From Geothrix campi (GTDB lineage: Bacteria > Acidobacteriota > Holophagae > Holophagales > Holophagaceae): a stretch of DNA of 64,000 nucleotides. The stretch covers positions 104,511-168,510 of the forward strand of contig NZ_JANHMP010000004.1 of NCBI RefSeq assembly GCF_024609265.1. Direction: 5' to 3'. Position 1 is the first letter of the stretch, and every line of letters begins with the position of its first letter. Under the pieces are notes generated by a model. The model was given only the letters and a program-made list of their open reading frames with translations, was not told the origin of the DNA and searched no databases. Both the position numbers and the translations under genes were made by a program. Below, one piece after another: positions 55,854-64,000 of this stretch.

Positions 55854-56693
55854 TCAGTGGACGGCTTCCAGGTTCTCCGCACCGTCCCTGGGGGGTTCCA
55901 CGCCCCGCCAGCCGGCCTTCCAGGCCAGGTTCAGGAGGAGCCCGAAGGTGATGTAGGCCGCGAAGAAGCCCACGAAGAACCGCTGCTGGAGCAGGATCAT
56001 CATCGCGAAGATCAGCACGATGCTGAGGCTGGTCAGCATGGCGGCCCGGGGGCTGCCGGCCCGCTTCTTGAAGCTGGGGAAACGGATCGTGGACACCATC
56101 AGGAGGCCCACGAGGAAGAGTTCCGCGGCGAAGGCGTAGGCGTGGAGCGTGGAGGCCGGCGGCGTGGGTCGCCAGATGATCACGGAGGCGACACAGGCGG
56201 CGCCGGCGGGGATGGGCAGGCCCACGAAGTAGCGGGGATCCACCGCGCCCACCTGCACGTTGAAGCGGGCCAGGCGCAGGGCGCCACAGGCCGTGAAGAC
56301 GAAGCAGGCCGCCCAGCCCGCGGCCCGCAGGTGGGAATCGTGGATGCCCAGCTGGAAGAACCCGTACCGGTAGGCGAGGATGGCCGGGGCCATGCCGAAG
56401 CTGACCACGTCCGCCAGGCTATCCAACTGCACGCCGAATTCCGTGGCGGTGTTGGTGGCCCGGGCCACGCGGCCGTCGAGGCCATCGAAGACTCCCGCCA
56501 GCACCAGCAGGCCGGCAGCCCACAGGAAGAAGCGTTCCGGGGTGGCCCCGGCGGCGTTGATGGACATGACCACGCTGGAGAAGCCGCAGAAAATGGAGGC
56601 CATGGTGATGCTGGAGGGCAGCACGAACATGGAGCGCCGCATGGCGCGCTTTCGCCGGTCTCGGCGTTCCTCAGGGCTCAAACGGGGTCGCAT
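55854..56693 (-). CDS. pssA: CDP-diacylglycerol-serine O-phosphatidyltransferase
   Basis: 279 residues with eight or so hydrophobic segments and the complete CDP-alcohol phosphotransferase motif: DGRVAR, eight residues, G, three residues, D, three residues, D (DGRVARATNTATEFGVQLDS LAD region). It makes phosphatidylserine, the precursor of phosphatidylethanolamine. The PE-generating decarboxylase gene is not adjacent. It is transcribed away from mnmG. Confidence 0.9.
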   Translation of the reverse strand: MRPRLSPEERRDRRKRAMRRSMFVLPSSITMASIFCGFSSVVMSINAAGATPERFFLWAAGLLVLAGVFDGLDGRVARATNTATEFGVQLDSLADVVSFGMAPAILAYRYGFFQLGIHDSHLRAAGWAACFVFTACGALRLARFNVQVGAVDPRYFVGLPIPAGAACVASVIIWRPTPPASTLHAYAFAAELFLVGLLMVSTIRFPSFKKRAGSPRAAMLTSLSIVLIFAMMILLQQRFFVGFFAAYITFGLLLNLAWKAGWRGVEPPRDGAENLEAVH

Positions 56694-56771
56694 GGCCCCA
56701 TTTTCTCACATCCAGGCAGGCGCCGGACCCGCTGATTGGGGAGGGTATCCTGACAACCCCCGGAGGACGGC

Positions 56772-56930
56772 TTGAAACAGGTGGTGGTCATTGGTGGCGG
56801 ACATGCCGGAATGGCCCCGACTCCGCGGCTCCGCGAAGCGGAACGCGGGAGTGGGCGGCTAGATGCCGCCCGCGATAGGAGGAAGGCCTCGATTCCCCTC
56901 ATCGAAGACTGGGTGGAGGTCCTGCGATGA
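56772..56930 (+). pseudogene. Duplicated 5' fragment of mnmG with hairpin insert
   Basis: TTG 56772 behind a good GGAGG site starts a frame whose first 13 codons (MKQVVVIGGGHAG) match the real mnmG start at 56927 with only a few silent or near-silent base changes. It then diverges into a hairpin-rich stretch: CCGC-GAA-GCGG within a longer stem at about 56817-56854, and GGGCGGC-TAGAT-GCCGCCC at about 56854-56872. It stays open for 52 codons and ends in TGA overlapping the mnmG ATG. A tandem duplication followed by insertion of a small palindromic element would explain this. Confidence 0.7.
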
Positions 56931-58810
56931 AACAAGTGGTGGTGATTGGCGGCGGACATGCCGGAATCGAGGCGGCGCACATCGCCGCCCGCATGGGCAT
57001 GGCCACGACGCTGCTCACCATGAACCTCGACCAGATCGGCCAGATGAGCTGCAACCCCAGCATCGGCGGTGTGGGCAAGGGCCACATGGTGCGGGAACTG
57101 GATGCCCTGGGCGGCGCCATGGGCCGTCTCATCGACGCCACCGGCATCCACTTCCGCATCCTCAATGAAAGCCGCGGCGTGGCCGTGCGTGGCCCCCGGG
57201 CCCAGGCCGACAAGGTCAAATACCGCAGTGCGGCCCGGCAGCTCCTGGAGCATCTGCCGAAGCTGAAACTGCGCCAGGGGATGGCCACCGCCCTCCTCTG
57301 GACGGAGGGCACCCGGGGCCTGCGGGGGGTGGAACTGCTGGATGGCTCCGTGGTGCCCTGCGACGCGGTGGTGCTCACCAGCGGCACCTTCCTCAATGGG
57401 CGCATCCTCATCGGTGATCGTCGGCTGGAGGCCGGCCGGGCTGGGGAACCCGCCAGCACCCACCTCGCGGAGCAGCTGAAGGCCCTGGGCCTTAGGAGCC
57501 GTCGCCTGAAGACAGGCACGAGCCCCCGCTTGGCGCGAGGCTCCATCGACTTCAGTCAACTTGAGGTCCAGCCCGGCGATGCTCCGCCTCGCCCCTTCAG
57601 CTTCTTCACCCAGGAGATCCCCCAGTCCCAGGTGCCCTGCCACATCGTCCACACGACGGCGGAAACAGAGGCCATCGTGCGGGAGAACCTGCCGAAATCG
57701 AGCCTCTATGGAGGCCATATCGAGGGTGTCGGCCCGAGGTACTGCCCCTCCATCGAGGACAAGTTCGTGAAGTTCCCCGACAAGGGCCGGCACCAGATCT
57801 TCGTGGAGCCTGAAAGCCTGGAGACCGAGGAGATCTACCTGGCGGGCCTATCCACCTCCATGCCACCAGACGTGCAGCTGCGCATGGTGCGGAGCCTGCC
57901 CGGCTTCGAGGCCGCGGAGATCCTGCGTCCCGGCTACGCCATCGAGTACGACAGCTTTGATCCCCTGCAGCTGCGTCGGGACCTCTCGGTGGAAGGCCTG
58001 GAAGGCGTGTGGTTCGCGGGCCAGATCAATGGCACGACGGGCTACGAGGAGGCCGCGGGCCAGGGCCTGCTGGCGGGCCTCAACGCCGTGCGCTGGTTGC
58101 GGGACCAGGAGCCCATCATCCTTGGCCGGGATCAGGCCTACCTGGGTGTGATGATCGACGACCTCGTCACTAAGGGCACGGACGAACCTTACCGCATGCT
58201 CACGGCCCGGGCCGAACACCGGCTGGGCCTGGCCTGCGATGTGGCGGACGCCCGGCTGCTGGCGGTGGCCCGCGAGGTGGGGGCCCTGGAGCCCGGGGAA
58301 CTGGCCCTGGTAGAGGCCAAGATCGAGCGCCGGGACCGTCTGCGCGCCCAGTGCGACGCCGCCTGGGTGACCCAGACCAGCCCCTTCGGGCCCATCGCCG
58401 CCGCCGCCGGTCTGCGGCTGGACGCGGGCCTGGCCTTGTCCGACCTGCTGCGCCGCCAGCAGATGGGGCCCACCGAGGCCGAGGCGTGCCTGGCCCTCCT
58501 GGAGGGCTGGACCGATGCCCAGACCGGGTGGAACCCCGCCCGGGAACGGGACCTGCTGCTCTTCGACCTGCGTTATGCCCCTTATCGGGAGCGGGAGGCC
58601 CGCCTTCTGGAAGGCCATCGGGCCTGGGACCATGTGCGGATCCCCGCGGATTTCCGCATCGAGCATCTGCACGGCTTGTCCAAGGAAGTCTTGGAAAAGC
58701 TGATCTTGCATCGACCTGAGACATTGGGGCAGGCCAGCCGGATCCCCGGCATCACTCCGGCCGCCGTGACGCTGCTGCACCTGCATATTCATCGCTCTCA
58801 GCGCATATAG
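56927..58810 (+). CDS. mnmG: tRNA uridine-5-carboxymethylaminomethyl modification enzyme
   Basis: 627 residues. FAD-binding GGGHAGIEAAHIAARMG, then SCNPSIGGVGKGHMVRELDALGG, the conserved GTFLNGRILIGDRRLEAGRAGEP and the C-terminal EAAGQGLLAGLNAVRW region. MnmG works with MnmE to modify the tRNA wobble uridine. ATG 56927 has GGAGG upstream. Its 5' end is duplicated just before it (56772-56930), and the stop of that short frame overlaps this start codon. Confidence 0.96.
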   Translation: MKQVVVIGGGHAGIEAAHIAARMGMATTLLTMNLDQIGQMSCNPSIGGVGKGHMVRELDALGGAMGRLIDATGIHFRILNESRGVAVRGPRAQADKVKYRSAARQLLEHLPKLKLRQGMATALLWTEGTRGLRGVELLDGSVVPCDAVVLTSGTFLNGRILIGDRRLEAGRAGEPASTHLAEQLKALGLRSRRLKTGTSPRLARGSIDFSQLEVQPGDAPPRPFSFFTQEIPQSQVPCHIVHTTAETEAIVRENLPKSSLYGGHIEGVGPRYCPSIEDKFVKFPDKGRHQIFVEPESLETEEIYLAGLSTSMPPDVQLRMVRSLPGFEAAEILRPGYAIEYDSFDPLQLRRDLSVEGLEGVWFAGQINGTTGYEEAAGQGLLAGLNAVRWLRDQEPIILGRDQAYLGVMIDDLVTKGTDEPYRMLTARAEHRLGLACDVADARLLAVAREVGALEPGELALVEAKIERRDRLRAQCDAAWVTQTSPFGPIAAAAGLRLDAGLALSDLLRRQQMGPTEAEACLALLEGWTDAQTGWNPARERDLLLFDLRYAPYREREARLLEGHRAWDHVRIPADFRIEHLHGLSKEVLEKLILHRPETLGQASRIPGITPAAVTLLHLHIHRSQRI

Positions 58811-58828
58811 TTTTTTGTGATTTTATCC

Positions 58829-58859
58829 TTGAGCCTCCATGTAACTGGAGGCTTAACCT
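58829..58859 (+). promoter_or_regulatory. MerR-type promoter/operator with 19-bp spacer
   Basis: TTGAGC (58829-58834) and TAACCT (58854-58859) are separated by exactly 19 bases, the elongated spacer typical of MerR-controlled promoters. The spacer contains the 8-bp dyad AGCCTCCA (58832-58839)/TGGAGGCT (58846-58853). It precedes a merR-copZ-copA set, so autoregulation by copper is expected. Confidence 0.8.
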
Positions 58860-58885
58860 GAGGACTGCTCGTTCGGGAGGTTCCC

Positions 58886-59374
58886 ATGTCGACCGTCACC
58901 GACCTCTACCCCACTCCGGCCTCCGCGCCCGCCGGATCCCGGCTACTGAAGATCGGTCAGCTCGCGTCCCGTTCGGGCCTCACGGCCCGAAACCTGCGCT
59001 TCTATGCGGATGCTGGCGTCTTCGGCGACCTGCCCCGGTCGCCCAAGGGCTATCGCCTCTTCCCGCCGCAGGCCGTCCAGTGGGTGCGGATCCTGAAGGC
59101 CTCCCAGGCCGCGGGCTTCACCCTGGATGAGGTGCAGGAGCTCTTGCGCGCACTGCGCCAGGACAGCGCCCCCTGCGCCCATGTGCGCGATGCCCTGGGC
59201 GGCAAGCTCCGGGTTCTGGAGAGCCGGCTCGCCGAGATCCAGCTGCTGGTGGAGATCCTCCGCATCACGCTGGGCACGCCGGACGGCCAGAGCAGCGACC
59301 TGGGCTGCAACCTGATGGAAACCCTGCTCGCCGAAGCCAAGCGCCTGCCCGCGCTCACGGAATTGCGGGCCTGA
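58886..59374 (+). CDS. MerR-family metal-responsive regulator
   Basis: 162 residues. The winged helix starts LKIGQLASRSGLTARNLRFYADAGV, then the long antiparallel coiled coil (about 88-128). C97 and C141 are candidates for the metal site. Linked copZ and copA genes make copper or silver the likely inducer, though the Cys spacing differs from CueR. It is expressed from the 19-bp-spacer promoter at 58829. Confidence 0.85.
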   Translation: MSTVTDLYPTPASAPAGSRLLKIGQLASRSGLTARNLRFYADAGVFGDLPRSPKGYRLFPPQAVQWVRILKASQAAGFTLDEVQELLRALRQDSAPCAHVRDALGGKLRVLESRLAEIQLLVEILRITLGTPDGQSSDLGCNLMETLLAEAKRLPALTELRA

Positions 59375-59390
59375 ACCCACTGGAGAACCC

Positions 59391-59597
59391 ATGAACACCC
59401 AGACCTACCAAGTGACCGGCATGACCTGTGGCGGTTGCGTCCGCCACGTCGACAAGGCGATCCGCAACACCCCCGGCGTCACCGACGTGGTCGTGGATCT
59501 GGCCAGCGGCACGGCTAAGGTGACCGGCACCGCGGCCTTCGAAACCTTGGCCGCCCAGGTGGCCGAAGCGGGCTATCACCTGGCGGAGCTGGCCTAG
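59391..59597 (+). CDS. copZ: Copper chaperone, HMA domain (CopZ-like)
   Basis: 68 residues with one heavy-metal-associated domain: VTGMTCGGCVRHVDKAI carries the GMTCxxC metal site. It would hand Cu(I) to the ATPase encoded 18 bases later. The protein is nearly identical in layout to the first 65 residues of that ATPase, suggesting one arose from the other. Confidence 0.92.
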   Translation: MNTQTYQVTGMTCGGCVRHVDKAIRNTPGVTDVVVDLASGTAKVTGTAAFETLAAQVAEAGYHLAELA

Positions 59598-59615
59598 GCC
59601 AATCCCGGGATCCCC

Positions 59616-61730
59616 ATGAGTATCGAGACCTACACCGTCACTGGCATGACCTGCGCCTCCTGCGTGCGGCATGTGGAAAAGGCCCTGAGCAGCACCCCCG
59701 GCGTGCGCGCCGCCACGGTGAATCTGGCCACGGCCATGGCCACGGTGGAAGGCGAGGCCCGCTTCGAGACACTGGCGGCGCAGGTCGAGGACGCGGGGTA
59801 CGGCCTGGGCCGACCCCAGGCTGACCAGGCGGTGGCGCCGGCCGAAGATGACCCGGCCCCCGCCCGGAACCGGATGATCATCGCCCTGGTCCTCACGGCG
59901 CCCCTGCTGCTCGCCATGGTCCCCGGCCTGGGAATCCATCTGCCGGGCTGGCTCCAGGCCCTGCTATCGGCCCCGGTGGTCTTCTGGGCCGGCTGGGGCT
60001 TCTTCCGCCGGGCGGCGCGTCAGGCCCGGCACGGCCAGGCCTCCATGGATACCCTCATCGCCCTGGGATCGGGCGTCGCGTGGACTTTTGCCGTGGTGGA
60101 ATGGCTGAACGGCGTCCACCACCTCAGCTTCGAAACGGCCGCAGCCCTGGTGGCCTTCCTGCTCGCGGGCAAATATCTGGAGAGCCGGGCCAAGTCCAAG
60201 GCCACCGATGCCCTGAAGGAGCTGCTGGCCCTGGCCCCCCCCACGGCCTTGCGCCTGGCTGAGGATGGTTCCGTGGTGGAAGTCCCGGTGGCGGACCTGC
60301 GGCCTGGCGATCGCGTCCGGGTGCTGCCGGGGCATGCGGTCCCTGCTGATGGGCGCGTGACGGTGGGCCAGGCGGAAGTGGACGAATCCATGCTCACGGG
60401 TGAACCCCTGCCTGTTCCCAAGGGGCCTGGCGAAGGCCTGGTGGCTGGTACGGTAGTTCATGGCTCCGCGCTGGAGATGGACATCCAGGCCGTGGGGGCC
60501 CAGACCCAGCTGGCCCGCATGGCTCAGCTGGTGGCCCAGGCCCAGGGCTCCAAGGCCCCCGCCCAAGATCTGGCGGATCGCATCAGTGCCGTGTTCGTGC
60601 CGGCCATCCTGGCTCTTGCCCTGCTGACCCTGGCGGGTTGGTGGCTGGCCACGGGTGCCTTGGCTTCGGCTTGGCGCCCGGCCGTGACCCTGCTGGTGAT
60701 CGCCTGCCCCTGTGCCCTCGGCCTCGCCACGCCGGTGGCCGTGATGGTGGGTCTGGGTTCCGCCGCGCGGAAGGGCGTGCTGGTGCGCGATGCAGCCGCC
60801 CTGGAGGCCCTCGGCCAGGCCACGGATCTCGCCTTCGACAAGACCGGGACCATCACGGAAGGTCGGCCGAGGCTGCGTCGCGTCGTGGAGACCTCGAACT
60901 TGGCTGAAGCGAAGCTGCTGGAACTCGCGGCCAGCCTGGAACGGGATTCGGAACACCCCATCGCCCGCGGACTGGTGGTGGCCCACGGGGGTGCCCTGAA
61001 GCCGGTGTCGGCCTTCCGCGCCCACCCGGGCGGGGGCGTCAGCGGTGAGATCGAGGGCACGCCCTGGCGCCTGGGCAGCGCGGCTTTTCTGGGGGTGACG
61101 TTCCCGGACGTGGACGAGGATGGGATCGCCGTGGGCCTGGCGGACGCCTCCGGGTTGCAGGGCGTGTTCGTGCTGGGTGACCGCCTTCGGGCCGAAAGTG
61201 CCGCGGTGGCTGGCCAACTCAGAGGCCAGGGACTTCGCCTTCACCTGTTCACGGGGGATCGTGCCGAACCCGCGGCCCGGATGGCCGAGGCAGTGGGTAT
61301 CGCGTCGGTCTCCGCGGGCCTGCGCCCCGAGGACAAGTTGTCCCGCATCCGGGACCTCCAGAACACGGGCGCCGTGGTCGGGTTCGTGGGCGATGGCGTG
61401 AATGATGCCCCGGCCCTGGCCCAGGCGGACTGCGGCATCGCGATGGGATCTGGGGCGGGGGAGCAGGGCACCGGCGCGGCCATGGCGGCGGCTCCACTCG
61501 TGCTGTTGCGCCCGGGTCTGGAGCCCATCCTCGCCGCACGCCGTCTGGCTCTGCGCACCCATCGCGTGATCCGCCAGAATCTGGGCTGGGCCTTCGGCTA
61601 CAACCTGGTGCTGGTGCCCCTGGCCGCCTCGGGCCAGCTGGAACGCTTCGGCGGGCCCATGCTCGCGGGGCTGGCGATGGGCCTCAGCTCACTCACGGTG
61701 GTGCTGAACGCCCTGCGGTTGCGGCGCTAG
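59616..61730 (+). CDS. copA: Cu(I)-translocating P-type ATPase
   Basis: 704 residues. The N-terminal HMA domain has GMTCASC. Eight membrane helices follow with the CPC transport site (IACPCALGLATPVA), TGEP in the actuator domain, the phosphorylation site DKTGTITEG, HP in SEHPIA and GDGVNDAPALAQADCGIAMG. The C-terminal helix MGLSS supports Cu+ rather than Zn2+ specificity. It exports cytoplasmic copper; the MerR and CopZ genes upstream complete the module. Its stop overlaps galU by four bases. Confidence 0.95.
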   Translation: MSIETYTVTGMTCASCVRHVEKALSSTPGVRAATVNLATAMATVEGEARFETLAAQVEDAGYGLGRPQADQAVAPAEDDPAPARNRMIIALVLTAPLLLAMVPGLGIHLPGWLQALLSAPVVFWAGWGFFRRAARQARHGQASMDTLIALGSGVAWTFAVVEWLNGVHHLSFETAAALVAFLLAGKYLESRAKSKATDALKELLALAPPTALRLAEDGSVVEVPVADLRPGDRVRVLPGHAVPADGRVTVGQAEVDESMLTGEPLPVPKGPGEGLVAGTVVHGSALEMDIQAVGAQTQLARMAQLVAQAQGSKAPAQDLADRISAVFVPAILALALLTLAGWWLATGALASAWRPAVTLLVIACPCALGLATPVAVMVGLGSAARKGVLVRDAAALEALGQATDLAFDKTGTITEGRPRLRRVVETSNLAEAKLLELAASLERDSEHPIARGLVVAHGGALKPVSAFRAHPGGGVSGEIEGTPWRLGSAAFLGVTFPDVDEDGIAVGLADASGLQGVFVLGDRLRAESAAVAGQLRGQGLRLHLFTGDRAEPAARMAEAVGIASVSAGLRPEDKLSRIRDLQNTGAVVGFVGDGVNDAPALAQADCGIAMGSGAGEQGTGAAMAAAPLVLLRPGLEPILAARRLALRTHRVIRQNLGWAFGYNLVLVPLAASGQLERFGGPMLAGLAMGLSSLTVVLNALRLRR

Positions 61731-62599
61731 AGGCTCTTCGCCAGGTCCTTCAGGTAGGCTGCAAAATCCGTCTTCAGGTCCTCTCGCTTGAGGGCGAACT
61801 CGACGTTGGCCTTCAGGTAGTCGAGCTTGTTCCCGGTGTCGAAGCGCTTGGCGGGGATGGGGGCCGCCACGAGGCGACCCTCCCGCGCAAGGACCGCCAG
61901 AGCGTCCGTGAGCTGGTACTCGCCGCCCACACCGGGATTGAGGGCAGCGAGATGCTCGAATACGCGAGGTTCCAGCACGTAGCGCCCCACGACCGCCCAG
62001 CGGCTGGGGGCCTCAGATGGCAGGGGCTTTTCGACAATCGCTGTCACCTCCCAGTTGGCTTCACGGCCGACTGGGGCGCTGACGATGCCATAGCGGGAAA
62101 CATGGTCCTCCGGGACTTCCTGGACGCCGACGACGGACTTCCCCGTCGCCTGATAGGCAGCGATGAGGGCCTCCAGGGCGGAATCCCGCTCGTCGAAGAC
62201 GTCGTCGCCCAGGAGCAGGGCGAAGGGTTCGTCACCAACGGCATGGCGGGCGCATAGCACCGCGTGGCCGAGGCCCAGGGGCTCGCCCTGACGCACGTAG
62301 GCGAACTGCGCGAGGTGGGTGATGTCGCGCACCAGGTCGAGGTCCTCCTGCTTGCCGCGGCGCCGCAAGGTGTCCTCCAGCTCGTAGGCCACGTCGAAAT
62401 GGTTCTCGATGGCACCCTTGCCGCGCCCAGTCACCAGGACGATGCTCTCGATCCCCGCGCGGATGGCCTCCTCCACCACGTACTGGATCACGGGCGTGTC
62501 CACCAGGGGCAGCATCTCCTTGGGCTGGGCCTTGGTGGCCGGCAGGAAGCGGGTGCCCAGACCGGCGACGGGAATGACGGCTTTGCGCAGGGTCTTCAT
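61727..62599 (-). CDS. galU: UTP-glucose-1-phosphate uridylyltransferase
   Basis: 290 residues from ATG 62599, with GGAG six bases upstream. Motifs are VIPVAGLGTRFLPATKAQPKEMLPLVDTPVIQYVVEEA, TGRGKGAIENHFD and LGDDVFD. It makes UDP-glucose for glycan and lipopolysaccharide synthesis. An ATG at 62617 would add six residues. It is divergent from pgi, which supplies the hexose phosphate pool. Confidence 0.96.
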   Translation of the reverse strand: MKTLRKAVIPVAGLGTRFLPATKAQPKEMLPLVDTPVIQYVVEEAIRAGIESIVLVTGRGKGAIENHFDVAYELEDTLRRRGKQEDLDLVRDITHLAQFAYVRQGEPLGLGHAVLCARHAVGDEPFALLLGDDVFDERDSALEALIAAYQATGKSVVGVQEVPEDHVSRYGIVSAPVGREANWEVTAIVEKPLPSEAPSRWAVVGRYVLEPRVFEHLAALNPGVGGEYQLTDALAVLAREGRLVAAPIPAKRFDTGNKLDYLKANVEFALKREDLKTDFAAYLKDLAKSL

Positions 62600-62652
62600 G
62601 GCGGCTCCGGAGGTCATGATGGCCTAAGATGGCTGGAACAGGAGAAGCAGGA

Positions 62653-63789
62653 ATGGACTCAAGGGAATTGTGGCAGCGGATGGTTGGACATCCGATGTCG
62701 GGATGGCGCCTCGCCGAAGACGTGGCGCTGCCCCCGTCCCTGGCGCCAGGCCGGCTGCTGTGGTGCGGGATCGGCGGCTCCCTGCTGCCTGCGGATGCGC
62801 TCATCCAGGCCCTGGCCGCGACTTCGCTGCGCCATCGGTGGCAACCGCTGGCCTCCCCCGAAACCAACGGCCTGCGCCTGGAGGCGGAAGACCAGCTGGT
62901 GTTCGCCTCCAAGAGCGGACGCACGCTGGAACTCTGGACGTGGATCGGGCGGTTGCGGGCCCAGGCTGGATGGGGGCGCTGGCACCAGGTGCCCGTGGTC
63001 ATTACGCAGGACGACCAGAATCCGCTCGCCCGGTTGGCGCGGGCCGAGGGCTGGACGCTGTTGCCCATCCCGGAAAAGGTGGGTGGGCGCTACTCGGCGT
63101 TCACGGCCATCGGCGCGTTGCCGCTGCATTGGGCGGGCCTGGAGGCCCCCCGCTTCCTGTCCGCCGCCCGCGAGGTGGTCGCGCAAACCGAGCAGGAGCG
63201 AGGACCCTGGGGTGTCCGCGTCTGGGACATGGTGGCCACGCTCACCACAGGCTACCTGCGAGGCACGGACCAATGGGTGCTGATGCCCTACGCCACGCAT
63301 CTGGAAACCGTGGGCGCATGGTGGGTGCAACTGGTGGCGGAAAGCCTGGGCAAGCAGGCTGCTGACGGTAGTCGGCGGGGCTTTACGCCCATCCGCGCCA
63401 TCGGTCCACAGGATCAGCATGCGCAGCTGCAGCGGTGGCTGGATGGGCCGCGCAATGTCGGCATGGTGATGGTGACGGTGGGACACAACCATGCAGCGGA
63501 ACCCTCCGATCCGCCGTCGCAGTGCCCGTTTCCGGGACTGGGGCGCTGGGGCGGCGAAGACATCGTGCGGGCCCAGGCGGAGGGCACCCGCGAGGCCCTG
63601 GAGGAGGCCGGCATCCCCGTGGTGCACTGGCACCTGGACTCGCTGGACGAGGCCTCGCTGGGGGCCTTCCTCATGGCCTGGCAGCTGGCCGTGGGGCTGT
63701 GCGGCGTGGCGCTGGAGGTGGATCCCTTCGATCAGCCCGCAGTGGAATCCGGCAAGCGCCGGACCTTGCTGAAACTGGGGATTTCCTAG
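62653..63789 (+). CDS. pgi: Glucose-6-phosphate isomerase, short form
   Basis: 378 residues, shorter than the common 450-550. Key motifs are kept: CGIGGS, FASKSGRTLELWT, GGRYSAFTAIGALPL, SLGKQ, QDQHAQLQ and EVDPFDQPAVESGK. It interconverts glucose- and fructose-6-phosphate. AGGAG lies nine bases before ATG 62653. Compact versions of the enzyme occur in several phyla, so the shortness need not mean loss of function. Confidence 0.85.
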   Translation: MDSRELWQRMVGHPMSGWRLAEDVALPPSLAPGRLLWCGIGGSLLPADALIQALAATSLRHRWQPLASPETNGLRLEAEDQLVFASKSGRTLELWTWIGRLRAQAGWGRWHQVPVVITQDDQNPLARLARAEGWTLLPIPEKVGGRYSAFTAIGALPLHWAGLEAPRFLSAAREVVAQTEQERGPWGVRVWDMVATLTTGYLRGTDQWVLMPYATHLETVGAWWVQLVAESLGKQAADGSRRGFTPIRAIGPQDQHAQLQRWLDGPRNVGMVMVTVGHNHAAEPSDPPSQCPFPGLGRWGGEDIVRAQAEGTREALEEAGIPVVHWHLDSLDEASLGAFLMAWQLAVGLCGVALEVDPFDQPAVESGKRRTLLKLGIS

Positions 63790-63851
63790 GAATTGCCTGG
63801 GAATTCCGTCAGAGATGCAACGGTGACGGGCACCTACCTGAAAATTTCCAC

Positions 63852-63879
63852 TTGCACTGCGACTCTCCCCTGCTAGTCT
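63852..63879 (+). promoter_or_regulatory. Strong promoter, rRNA-operon type
   Basis: TTGCAC at 63852-63857 and TAGTCT at 63874-63879 are spaced by 16 bases, with an A/T-rich stretch (AAAATTTCC) directly upstream of the -35 like an UP element. No protein gene follows in the window. Confidence 0.55.
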
Positions 63880-63949
63880 GAATGTCCTGCGCAGTTGAGG
63901 CTGCGAGGTGCTGGAAGGGGCCGCGAGGCGACTTCGGACTGTGCGGAAG

Positions 63950-63971
63950 CACGGTGAGCGTCTTTGAAAAC
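63950..63971 (+). promoter_or_regulatory. boxA-like antitermination leader of an rRNA operon
   Basis: GTCTTTGAAAAC after GGTGAGC resembles the boxA/leader element found upstream of 16S rRNA genes and in rRNA spacers, where it recruits Nus factors. It lies about 70 bases after the promoter at 63852. The 16S gene would begin beyond the window edge. Confidence 0.5.
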
Positions 63972-64000
63972 CGGATAGAAGATAGGAAGCCTTTGAGGGT

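Overview
This is a GC-rich, densely packed bacterial chromosome segment. It carries about 55 protein genes, one tRNA gene and, at the right edge, what looks like the promoter and leader of an rRNA operon. Outer-membrane barrels, a large WbpM-type dehydratase, three sigma54-type activators, a FrzS-like pseudo-receiver/coiled-coil protein and a roadblock-like protein point to a Gram-negative, probably Acidobacteriota (Holophaga/Geothrix-like) or deltaproteobacterial-type organism. That placement is inference; no rRNA gene body lies in the window.

Layout. 1-2864: a lipoprotein gene cut by the window edge sits behind a textbook -24/-12 promoter, next to a histidine kinase/NtrC-type regulator pair. 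3308-6102: a formyltransferase converging on a UDP-sugar 4,6-dehydratase (surface glycan). 6122-6767: a non-coding block of tRNA-end-derived inverted repeats beside tRNA-His(GTG). 6875-13081: a DegQ-type protease, the FrzS-like protein, a CorC-like transporter, and a MurU/AmgK pair for recycling of cell-wall sugar. 13143-15458: AT-richer accessory DNA with a methyltransferase, two unknown small proteins and a run of closely packed hairpins. 15594-23593: a DUF1304 protein, a repeat protein, a CocE-type hydrolase, a sirtuin, a PafA-like phosphatase, a barrel protein, ThpR and a thioredoxin-like protein. 23712-33025: a sigma54-type activator, prmA-murI, a GNAT, a kinase with a CHAD protein, and uvrA. 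33035-38461: an RNase D, a half-size GDT1 transporter, a DCC protein, a phosphoesterase and a peptidase-barrel fusion.

38500-41852 is the most interesting part. Two Fur-box-like palindromes precede an overlapping gene set, apbE - porin - FMN-binding protein - small His-rich membrane protein, which reads as an iron-regulated extracytoplasmic flavin electron-transfer module. 41886-52048: mutL converges on a five-gene run (TPR/NHL protein, PEGA/PDZ protein, small membrane protein, aroA, and a 1010-residue AAA+ activator). 52160-55804: small membrane proteins, a roadblock-like protein and a nucleoside transporter. 55854-58810: pssA and mnmG, the latter preceded by a duplicated fragment of its own 5' end. 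58829-61730: a MerR-CopZ-CopA copper-efflux set with a classic 19-bp-spacer promoter. 61727-63789: galU and a short pgi. 63852-64000: rRNA-type promoter and boxA-like leader.

Most genes are ordinary housekeeping. The non-coding stretches at 6240-6767 and 14790-14993, the duplicated mnmG head, and the Fur/flavin locus are the parts the gene list does not explain well.
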